Source: an uncultured Lachnospiraceae bacterium
GTDB lineage: Bacteria > Bacillota > Clostridia > Lachnospirales > Lachnospiraceae
DNA: 19,135 nt
Assembly: GCA_900544445.1 (NCBI GenBank)
Contig: UQVK01000078.1
Location: forward strand, 1-19,135
Direction: 5' to 3'
Below the pieces are notes generated by a model. That model searched no databases. It saw only the letters and a program-made list of their open reading frames with translations, and was not told the origin of the DNA. A program made the translations under genes and the position numbers. This document shows, piece after piece, positions 1 through 6,108 of the stretch (within the stretch, counting starts at the first letter, position 1; each line of letters opens with the position of its first letter).

Positions 1-200
1 CCTTTACCGATATGTTCATTATACATCAAACGTTGCGGTATGTAATTATCAGGAGATTATCGGCTGCGATGTTTCATTTATGGTGGTGCTGATCAGCGAA
101 AGGCATGGGGGTTTGTTTTCTCATCCGGTTTTCTTCTCATAAACGGCAGCAAAACCGGGTCTGAAGCGGCGCACTTTTCTTTTCGGTATACAAATCCGGC
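1..200. other. Left-edge stretch without a recognisable gene
   Basis: I see no convincing gene here. On the plus strand one frame is open from the left edge to a TAA at 140-142, but its short translation resembles no family I know and the edge hides any start. The minus-strand frame crossing 93-377 runs antisense through the arcC promoter and leader and has no good ribosome binding site. The piece may be the tail or remnant of something lying outside the window. Confidence 0.4.
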
Positions 201-206
201 TGTTTT

Positions 207-215
207 TGATATAAT
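207..215 (+). promoter_or_regulatory. Extended -10 promoter for arcC
   Basis: TGATATAAT matches the extended -10 pattern TGnTATAAT exactly. No good -35 hexamer is seen 16-18 bases upstream, which is common for extended -10 promoters. The predicted transcript start near 222 falls at the foot of the first leader hairpin. Confidence 0.55.
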
Positions 216-220
216 GAAAA

Positions 221-303
221 AGAATCCCGCTTGCGGGATTCTCCCGGCAATCGAAGATTGCCTGCGCGGCGGGTCGCGTAAGCGACATCTTCCTTTCCGC
301 CGC
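221..303 (+). promoter_or_regulatory. Structured 5' leader of arcC (three hairpins)
   Basis: Three perfect hairpins follow one another. The first pairs 221-229 with 234-242 around a CTTG loop (9 bp). The second pairs 246-252 with 256-262 around GAA (7 bp). The third pairs 273-277 with 282-286 around GTAA (5 bp). The third is enclosed by a further 7-bp pairing of 266-272 with 297-303. The arrangement lies between the promoter and the ribosome binding site of the carbamate kinase gene. None of the hairpins is followed by a U tract, so a simple terminator is unlikely. It may stabilise the mRNA or sense something; I do not recognise it as a known riboswitch class. Confidence 0.5.
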
Positions 304-369
304 AATGCGATCCACCCGGAAACCGAAATCATACTTCTGTTAAAATCAATATAAAGCGAGGAAATGCAT

Positions 370-1344
370 ATGAGCACAAATACAGAAAGCAGAGACCAGC
401 AGAAAAAAACTGCAAAGAAACGGGCCGTCGTCTCTCTGGGGCATCAGGCGCTGGGATATACAACCACGGAACAGAAGGACGCCGTCCGTGTGACCGCGAA
501 GGCTCTTGCGGATCTGGTGGAAGCCGGCTATCAGCTCACCATCACCCACAGCAACGGGCCGCAGGTCAGCATGATTCACAAGGCCATGACGGAACTGCGC
601 AGAGTTTATATTGATTATACGCCCGCTCCCATGTGCGTCTGCAGCGCCATGAGCCAGGGCTATGTGGGATACGATATCCAGAATTCCCTGCGCGCGGAGT
701 TGTTAAGCCGCGGCATCACCAAACCGGTCAGCACGATTCTGACGCAGGTGACGGTGGATCCCTACGATGAGGCTTTCTATGAGCCTACCAAGATCATCGG
801 CCGGTATATGTCCAGGGAAGACGCGGAGACGGAACAGAAAAAGGGAAATTACGTGGTGGAAGAGCCGGGGAAGGGCTTCCGCAGAATTGTGGCCGCGCCC
901 AAGCCCATTGATATTCTGGAAATCGATTCCATCCGCACGCTGGCGGACGCGGATCAGGTGGTCATCGCCTGCGGAGGAGGCGGTATTCCGGTCATCCCCC
1001 AGGAACACGCTCTGAAGGGAGCCTCCGCCGTCATTGAAAAAGACTGCATTGCCGGAAAGCTGGCCTGCGACCTGAAGGCGGATCAGCTCATCATCCTGAC
1101 CAGCGTGAAGCAGGTTTATAAGGATTACCAGAAGGAAACGGAATCCCCGATCCATTCCATGACCGCCTCGGAAGCAAAGGCCTACATTCAGGACGGACAG
1201 TTTGAAGCGGGAACCATGCTGCCCAAGATCGAAGCGGCCGTCAGCTATCTGGAGGCCGTGCCGGAAGGAAGCGTGCTGATCACCTCTCTGGATTTCGTGG
1301 CAGACGCGATTAAAGGAAAGGCCGGAACGGTGATTACGGCGTAA
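370..1344 (+). CDS. arcC: Carbamate kinase
   Basis: Carbamate kinase (amino acid kinase family), which interconverts carbamoyl phosphate + ADP and carbamate + ATP in the cytosol, usually to gain ATP at the end of arginine, citrulline, agmatine or purine breakdown. From the ATG at 370 it has 324 residues, the usual length. Family motifs are in order: HSNGPQV near residue 60, a basic KGFRRIVAAPKPIDI stretch near 170, CGGGGIPV near 200, the VIEKD segment, ILTSVKQVY, and GTMLPKIEAA near 285. The ATG at 364 leaves only one base after GAGGA, whereas the ATG at 370 has a normal 7-base gap, so I choose 370. The N-terminal phosphate-binding loop reads SLGHQALG instead of the common ALGGNALG. No arginine deiminase or carbamoyltransferase gene is adjacent, so the donor pathway is unknown. 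Confidence 0.93.
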   Translation: MSTNTESRDQQKKTAKKRAVVSLGHQALGYTTTEQKDAVRVTAKALADLVEAGYQLTITHSNGPQVSMIHKAMTELRRVYIDYTPAPMCVCSAMSQGYVGYDIQNSLRAELLSRGITKPVSTILTQVTVDPYDEAFYEPTKIIGRYMSREDAETEQKKGNYVVEEPGKGFRRIVAAPKPIDILEIDSIRTLADADQVVIACGGGGIPVIPQEHALKGASAVIEKDCIAGKLACDLKADQLIILTSVKQVYKDYQKETESPIHSMTASEAKAYIQDGQFEAGTMLPKIEAAVSYLEAVPEGSVLITSLDFVADAIKGKAGTVITA

Positions 1345-1437
1345 AACCAGAAGCACAGCCGCCGGCTGAGGCCCACGGAAGCAATCTGGCAAAACAGCCT
1401 GATGCGCATAGAAAACCGGAACAGCTGAATGAATAGG

Positions 1438-1486
1438 AAATACCGGAGCTGCTTTTTGAATGAGAGAGCTGCTCCGGTATTTTTTT
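1438..1486 (+). terminator. Intrinsic terminator after arcC
   Basis: A 10-bp GC-rich stem pairs ATACCGGAGC (1440-1449) with GCTCCGGTAT (1471-1480). More pairs form inside it after one mismatch, and seven T follow at 1480-1486. It ends the arcC transcript. On the minus strand the tail is only three T after the stem, so it may serve the converging histidine kinase operon less well. Confidence 0.88.
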
Positions 1487-1535
1487 CACAGACAGGGAAT
1501 GAAACCATCTTCTGGAAAAATCCTGTCCTTCTGAC

Positions 1536-3614
1536 CTATCTCTCGCCATCCTCCGGAAACGCAACGAGCACCGTAAAGCTGTCGCCAGCCGTCTCCACGT
1601 GGAAGTCTCCTCCGCAGGCTTCCGTAAAGCTTTTTGCAATGGAGAGGCCAAGCCCGCTGCCGCCGTCCGTCCGGCTTTCATCTCCGCGCACAAACCGTTC
1701 CGTGAAATCCTTTCCCTCCTTCAGTTCTTCCTTCGAGGTATTCTGGATTCTCACCTCCACCCTTCCATCTTCTTTTTTCAGAGTCAGGAAAATACGGGAG
1801 CCCTCCAGGGAATATTTCAGCGCGTTCTCGATCAGATTGGCAAATACCCGGTACATCCGCTGGCCGTCCGCAAGGACCATGACTTCCTCCTCCGGAAGAT
1901 TGACCCGCAGCTGAAAGCTGGTCTCTTCTATGGTATCCTTCCGGTCCGCCAGCGTCTGGCGCAGAAGCTTTCCCAGATCCAGCCGTTCCATTTTCAGCGG
2001 AAGCTGCCCGGAAGCCGCCCTGCTGATTTCAAACACGTCCTGGACGATTTCCCGAAGGCGCTCCGATTTTGCGGACAGGACTTTCACATAATCCCGCAGT
2101 TCCTCCGGAAGATTCTCCGCCTGCTTCAAGAGATCCACATAGCTGATGATGGAGGTGAGGGGCGTTTTGATATCATGAGACACATTGGTGACCAGCTCCA
2201 CCTTCATCCGCTCACTTTTCAGCCGTTCCTCCACCGCTGTTTCCAGTCCGTCTGAAAGCTCCGCCACTCTCTGCACCAGGTCGGCAAGCTCCGGATCGGC
2301 TGGCTGGCTGTCCGCATCGGGCTGGCCGCCTCCGCAGATCTGTCGGATGCAGTCGTCTGCCGCCCTGAGATTTGCCGCCATCCTTTTCTGGCTTTTGGCG
2401 GAGAAAAAGAGGATTCCGATCAGGGCTGCGGCGTCCGTGGCCAGAAGGAACATGAAAAGAACCGCCCACTGCTCTCTGTCCCTCAGGCAGCAGATGATAC
2501 CCAAAAGCAGCACAGGTACCGCCAAAGAAAGAAGAAACGGTCTGTTAAGCTGCCGCTCCATCCTCTCCCCGATGCCAGGTCCCCCTTCTTTTATCTGAAG
2601 GAACCGGATCAGCTGGCAAAGGAAGCTGCTCTCAAACAGTTTTCTGCCAAAGCGCACGTCCGTTACAGCCAGCCAGAGCGCCCAGAGTGCAGCCAGAACA
2701 AAGACAGCATCTCCGATTCCATCCCCGCCTCCGCTTCTCCAGTACAGAGTCTCCAGCCAGATGAGGCAGCCCAAAGCGGCAAGGCGCAGTTCTCCTGGCA
2801 CCTTTCCCAGAAAGGTGCCGATGGCCGTCCGGGCCTCCCTTCTGCTTTTTCTCCACACAAAGGCCGGTATCAGACAGAGCACCGCCGCGGCCAGCGCTGC
2901 GCAGTATCCAAGGATATAGCGCCTGTTCCACTGGAAATTCTGCCAGATATAATAGAGTGTGCCACTGTATGTTCCATCTTCTTCTATATACTGTACGGGT
3001 ACCGCACGGACCGCCAGGGTGATCTCGCTCTTCTTCCAGTCATCCGGGAGCCGGTAATTTTCATAGCCCGGTATTCTCCAATGAGCTCCGTCGGCGGTAT
3101 AAACTCCGTCCCCGTAAACGTCCTGCTCCACGCCGTCCATCAGGATGACGGCCTTTTCCCCGTCGAATTTCAACAGGAAATCATACTGCTGGGGCAGCTC
3201 GTTTCCGGATCCTCCAATCACCTGTCCGTCCAGATTATCATACAGAACCTCTCCGTCCTGCTTCAGTTCAAACAGGATATTTTTGTCGGACCGGTGCTGC
3301 TCCAGAAACAGCTCCGCGGAGGCAGCCCCCTGTGCCGCATCTTCCGTCACCGTCGTTTCCATGGCCGCTCCCGAATACAGGACGGGCTGCCCCGCGCCGA
3401 TCCGGATCAGGCCGTCCAGCATTTCCTCCACCTCGCCGCGAAACCACGCGCTCTGTTCATAGGAGCCTTCCGGATCCGCAGCCGCAGCGGCTTCCTGCAG
3501 CCCGCCGCAGACCCGCACCGGATTTGCCACCGCGCAGACAGCCAGAGTGGAAACGCCCAGCGTCCAGCAAAGCATGCTTATTACTTTTTTACTTCTTTTC
3601 CATTTTGTATCCAA
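1536..3614 (-). CDS. Membrane sensor histidine kinase
   Basis: Two-component sensor kinase of 692 residues that autophosphorylates on histidine and passes the phosphate to the regulator encoded just upstream. Visible layout: an N-terminal membrane segment (about 11-30), a roughly 200-residue extracytoplasmic domain I do not recognise, then about five membrane segments between residues 231 and 405, a linker, and the kinase core. The phosphoacceptor motif VSHDIKTPLTS has its His near 479, the N box NLIENALKYS lies near 592, and the G box GSGLGLSIAKS near 652. The start appears to be TTG at 3614, preceded by GGTGGTGTGGGG; it overlaps the regulator gene by 26 bases, which suggests coupled translation. 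An ATG at codon 14 is the alternative. The signal it senses cannot be told from sequence; the multi-helix region could be a sensor within the membrane. Confidence 0.9.
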   Translation of the reverse strand: MDTKWKRSKKVISMLCWTLGVSTLAVCAVANPVRVCGGLQEAAAAADPEGSYEQSAWFRGEVEEMLDGLIRIGAGQPVLYSGAAMETTVTEDAAQGAASAELFLEQHRSDKNILFELKQDGEVLYDNLDGQVIGGSGNELPQQYDFLLKFDGEKAVILMDGVEQDVYGDGVYTADGAHWRIPGYENYRLPDDWKKSEITLAVRAVPVQYIEEDGTYSGTLYYIWQNFQWNRRYILGYCAALAAAVLCLIPAFVWRKSRREARTAIGTFLGKVPGELRLAALGCLIWLETLYWRSGGGDGIGDAVFVLAALWALWLAVTDVRFGRKLFESSFLCQLIRFLQIKEGGPGIGERMERQLNRPFLLSLAVPVLLLGIICCLRDREQWAVLFMFLLATDAAALIGILFFSAKSQKRMAANLRAADDCIRQICGGGQPDADSQPADPELADLVQRVAELSDGLETAVEERLKSERMKVELVTNVSHDIKTPLTSIISYVDLLKQAENLPEELRDYVKVLSAKSERLREIVQDVFEISRAASGQLPLKMERLDLGKLLRQTLADRKDTIEETSFQLRVNLPEEEVMVLADGQRMYRVFANLIENALKYSLEGSRIFLTLKKEDGRVEVRIQNTSKEELKEGKDFTERFVRGDESRTDGGSGLGLSIAKSFTEACGGDFHVETAGDSFTVLVAFPEDGER

Positions 3615-4287
3615 TTCCCCACACCACCTTTATATATTCCGGTTCCCTGGAGTTGATCTCAATTTTTTCCCGGATGCGACGAATGTGCACCATCACCGTA
3701 TTTTCCGGAGAAAAGGCCTCCTCTCCCCAGACGCGGCTGTAAATCTCTTCTGCGGGAAAGACCCGGCCCGGATTTTCCATGAACAGTTCCATGATTTTTG
3801 TTTCCGTGGCCGTCAGCTTCACCGGCTCACCATCCACATACAGAGTCTTTTCCTGCCTGCTGTAGGACAGCCTTCCGTTTTCCAGCCTGCCTTCCCGCGC
3901 CTGCTCGTGAATGCTTCCCAGGCTCATATACCTGCGCAGATGACTTCTGACCCGCGCCACCAGTTCCTGAGGCAGATAGGGCTTGGCAATATAGTCGTCC
4001 GCTCCCATGGACAGGCCGAGGATCTTATCCGTTTCCTCTCCCTTGGCGCTGAGAACAATCACGGGAAGGTTCTTCTGTTCCCTGATTTTCATCAGCGCGG
4101 AAAGCCCGTCCAGCTTCGGCATCATGATATCCATCAGGATCAGATGCACCTCGCGGCTCATTAAAACGTCCAGCGCCTGCAGCCCGTCATACGCCCTGCA
4201 TACCTGATATCCCTCCTTTTCCAGCAAAATGGCGATCGCCTTCACAATCTCTCTGTCGTCATCCACGACAAGCACACATTCGTTCAT
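3589..4287 (-). CDS. OmpR/VanR-family response regulator
   Basis: DNA-binding response regulator of 232 residues. The receiver domain (about 1-115) has the acidic pair in VVDDD (9-11), the phosphoacceptor Asp in LILMDIMMPKLDG (about 52), the Ser of VLSAKG and the Lys of DDYIAKPY. A C-terminal winged-helix domain follows (about 135-230), with the ENTVMVHIRRIREKIE recognition region and the closing VWGIGYKMEKK typical of the OmpR/PhoB class. The ATG at 4287 is preceded by GGAGG with a 5-base gap. It is the first gene of a regulator-kinase operon. Repeats upstream suggest that it controls its own promoter. The genes it controls are not evident; the neighbours downstream are a broken gene and a small membrane protein. 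Confidence 0.95.
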   Translation of the reverse strand: MNECVLVVDDDREIVKAIAILLEKEGYQVCRAYDGLQALDVLMSREVHLILMDIMMPKLDGLSALMKIREQKNLPVIVLSAKGEETDKILGLSMGADDYIAKPYLPQELVARVRSHLRRYMSLGSIHEQAREGRLENGRLSYSRQEKTLYVDGEPVKLTATETKIMELFMENPGRVFPAEEIYSRVWGEEAFSPENTVMVHIRRIREKIEINSREPEYIKVVWGIGYKMEKK

Positions 4288-4318
4288 ATCATCCTCCAGT
4301 TTTCCGCTTTACGGGTAC

Positions 4319-4373
4319 AGCTTACTCCCCTTCTCTTACAGATCGGCACATCAAATTCTTACGGTTTTCTTAC
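4319..4373 (-). promoter_or_regulatory. Direct-repeat operator upstream of the response regulator
   Basis: Read on the minus strand, GTAAGAA occurs twice with an exact 11-base period (4367-4373 and 4356-4362). A GTAAGAG copy lies at 4333-4339 and a weaker GTAAGCT at 4319-4325. Tandem direct repeats with about 11-bp spacing are the usual binding pattern of OmpR/PhoB/VanR-class regulators, and these lie upstream of the regulator's own start codon at 4287. Autoregulation is inferred. Confidence 0.55.
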
Positions 4374-4470
4374 AACTGCAGGAGGAAGCGTTCCTCCTCT
4401 GCTGTCATCCGCTTTCTGACGAACAGCAGCAACAACCTATTTTACCTCAGACGGCAGGATACGGGAAGCG

Positions 4471-4499
4471 TTGACGGCGAAATCGTACCGTGATATATT
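4471..4499 (+). promoter_or_regulatory. Sigma-A-type promoter before the thioesterase pseudogene
   Basis: TTGACG (4471-4476) and TATATT (4494-4499) are separated by exactly 17 bases, a near-consensus vegetative promoter. The start would be near 4506, about 60 bases before the pseudogene ATG. The promoter seems intact although the gene is not. Confidence 0.65.
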
Positions 4500-4565
4500 C
4501 TTTATATTTAGAATCCTGGGAGAACTCATGAACCCAGCGTAAACCGCTTCGGCATGGAAGGAAAC

Positions 4566-5059
4566 ATGGAACAGATATTAAGATTTGAAAAAGATTATTC
4601 ACCCATGTTCCGCGATTCGGACGCGGAGGGTCTCATAGGCATGCGCGCCTATCTGTATTATTTTCAGGATATGTCAACCGGGCATCTCTATCATATGGGA
4701 AAGGGGAACGATTCTCTGCCGGAAAATTACGGGGCAGCATAGATCTATACCAAATATAAAATGCGGGTTTTCAGGCGGGTGGATTATTCCAGGCCGCTTC
4801 ATCTGGAAACCTGGATCGAGTAACAGGATAAAATGAGAATCTGGCAGGATCTGAAAATTTCCGCCGGGCAGGAGGTCTGCGCTCTGGGAAGGCTGGAAAG
4901 CTTCGTCTTTCATCTGAAGGAAATCGAGCTGCATTTTCTGTCCCTGAGCTTTATCACGATGAAATCCGATTGTATCGGAAGGCGGACGGCAATTCCTGGC
5001 TGGCAGCCGGCGTAAAACCGGACGGCACCGCCGTCCTTTCCGGCCGGATGACTTTCTGA
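4566..5059 (+). pseudogene. Decayed acyl-ACP-thioesterase-like (double hot-dog) gene
   Basis: The N-terminal reading frame from ATG 4566 (GGAAGGAAAC just before it) resembles clostridial acyl-ACP thioesterases: FRDSDAEGLIGMRAYLYYFQD with the SDAEG/YFQD pattern, then IYTKYKMRVFRRVDYSRPLHLETWIE. It is broken by TAG at 4740-4742, where the family often has a Trp codon, and by TAA at 4830-4832. The same frame then continues as RIWQDLKISAGQEVCALGRLES until a stop at 5013. The C-terminal end is in another frame from about 4949 (YHDEIRLYRKADG... GTAVLSGRMTF, TGA at 5057-5059). The total is about 165 codons against roughly 240-250 in intact members, so part of the middle is also gone. Two nonsense codons, a frameshift and a deletion make it nonfunctional. 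The family name is moderately secure; the broken state is clear. Confidence 0.7.
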
Positions 5060-5081
5060 CGACAGGAAAGCCGGCCGTATC

Positions 5082-5321
5082 TCATCTGATCCGGCCGATT
5101 TCTTCCAGCGGACCTTCAAACTCGGTCATGTCCGTTTCCATCTCATAATATTCTCCCGGAGGGGTCTCCCAGCCCATCCGCTCGGCGGCGATGGCGCACG
5201 CTCCGGCGAGGGCAAGCATGAGATAAACGGCAAGACAGACCGCCGCGGTTCTGTAGAACGACGCGTCAGGCCCTGCTGTTTCCGATGTCCGGTTTCCGAT
5301 TTTTCCGCTGATCTGCTTCAT
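5082..5321 (-). CDS. Small single-pass membrane protein, unknown function
   Basis: A 79-residue protein. The first 27 or so residues are polar, then one membrane helix follows (about 28-47, RTAAVCLAVYLMLALAGACA), then a Glu/Met-rich acidic tail containing METDMTEFEGPLEEIGRIR. The ATG at 5321 follows GGGAG with a 5-base gap. The frame stays open to 5402, but that longer version lacks a good ribosome site, so I prefer the short one. It lies alone, downstream of the lspA-like gene on the same strand but separated by about 300 bases that include the tandem repeat. I do not recognise the family. The sound start and single helix support a real gene, but its small size leaves doubt. Confidence 0.5.
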   Translation of the reverse strand: MKQISGKIGNRTSETAGPDASFYRTAAVCLAVYLMLALAGACAIAAERMGWETPPGEYYEMETDMTEFEGPLEEIGRIR

Positions 5322-5509
5322 AAAAACTCCCGTTTCCGTATCCCGGGGCCGAAGGCTGAAAATGCTTCCAGCCTTCCTTTCTGCCGCCTGCATGGCATAC
5401 ATAAGCAGTCGGCAGTCCCTTCCGGATATCCTTCTGCTTTTATTGTACCCATTTTCCCGGAAACGGATAGCAGTCCGGTGTAATTTTCATGTAAAATCTG
5501 GCGGCGGAC

Positions 5510-5610
5510 CTTCGGGCAGACCGGAGCAGTCCGGTGGGCAGGCCTCCGAACCGGCCGGAACAGTCAGGCGGGAGGTCTTCGGGCAGACCGGAACAGTCCG
5601 CCGCCGGAAC
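5510..5610. repeat. Imperfect tandem repeat, three ~33-34-base units
   Basis: Three units begin at 5510, 5544 and 5577. The first and third share CTTCGGGCAGACCGG, then a purine difference, then CAGTCCG. The middle unit is more diverged (CTCCGAACCGGCCGG, then AACAGTCAGG). The repeat lies between the stop of the lspA-like gene (5620) and the small membrane protein gene, in DNA with no supported reading frame. It is too short and has no spacers, so it is not a CRISPR array. Confidence 0.65.
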
Positions 5611-5619
5611 GAAAAAAGC

Positions 5620-6087
5620 TCAGTCCGCGATGCTGTCCCCCTGAAACGCCACGACCAGCGCGCCGATCAGGATACAGAAATCGGAAAGGTTAAAAATAAT
5701 CTGCCGCAGGGGCTTCCATTTCACATTAAAGCTGAAATAATCCACCACATATTTCCTTTTCAGGCGGTCATAGGTGTTGCTCCATGCGCCGCCAAGCAGG
5801 AGGGAAAGCCCGGTTTTCAGGGCGGCGCAGCCTCGCTTTGTCAGGGTGAACAGGAACACCAGCGACAGCGCTGCCGTAAGAAGCAGGGAGACTGCGGCAA
5901 CCGCCTTCGACTTCTTTTCTCCCAGATTCAGGCAGGCGCCCTCATTGTGGTATTTGCGAAGCAAAATGCGCCCTTTCAGGATTTCCCTGGTTTTTCCCGA
6001 TTCCAGCTCTTTTTCCATCCGGTTTTTCAGGAAATATTCCCCTGTGAAAATGGCGGCGATCAGGCTCAGATATTTTAAATTTTTCAC
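5620..6087 (-). CDS. lspA: Signal peptidase II-like (LspA family) membrane protease
   Basis: Signal peptidase II cleaves the signal peptide of prolipoproteins in the membrane after lipidation. This 155-residue protein fits the family in length. Motifs: KYHNEGACLNLG (46-56; N48 and G50 correspond to the conserved N-x-G loop), GGAWSNTYDRLKRKYVVDY (99-117) and FNLSD (132-136). D116 and D136 match the catalytic aspartate pair. The first helix has GEYFLK, with Glu where the usual D-Q-x-x-K motif has Asp, and the sequence is divergent overall, so it may be a second, specialised copy. The start is GTG at 6087 after AGGGAG with a 6-base gap. It is the last gene of an apparent operon, 21 bases after the GH2 gene. 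Its link with glycan degradation is unclear. Confidence 0.8.
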   Translation of the reverse strand: MKNLKYLSLIAAIFTGEYFLKNRMEKELESGKTREILKGRILLRKYHNEGACLNLGEKKSKAVAAVSLLLTAALSLVFLFTLTKRGCAALKTGLSLLLGGAWSNTYDRLKRKYVVDYFSFNVKWKPLRQIIFNLSDFCILIGALVVAFQGDSIAD

Positions 6088-6108
6088 TCTTTTCTCCCTT
6101 CCGGAGCA

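Noticed and set aside
93..377. A 94-codon minus-strand frame before arcC
   Set aside because: It lies across the arcC promoter and leader, has no ribosome site and no family likeness.
5020..5036. GGACGGC/GCCGTCC hairpin as a terminator for the small membrane protein gene or the pseudogene
   Set aside because: It lies within the old coding frame of the pseudogene and is followed by only three T on the plus strand and none on the minus strand.
5510..5610. CRISPR array
   Set aside because: Only three diverged units, directly abutting with no spacers, and no cas genes.
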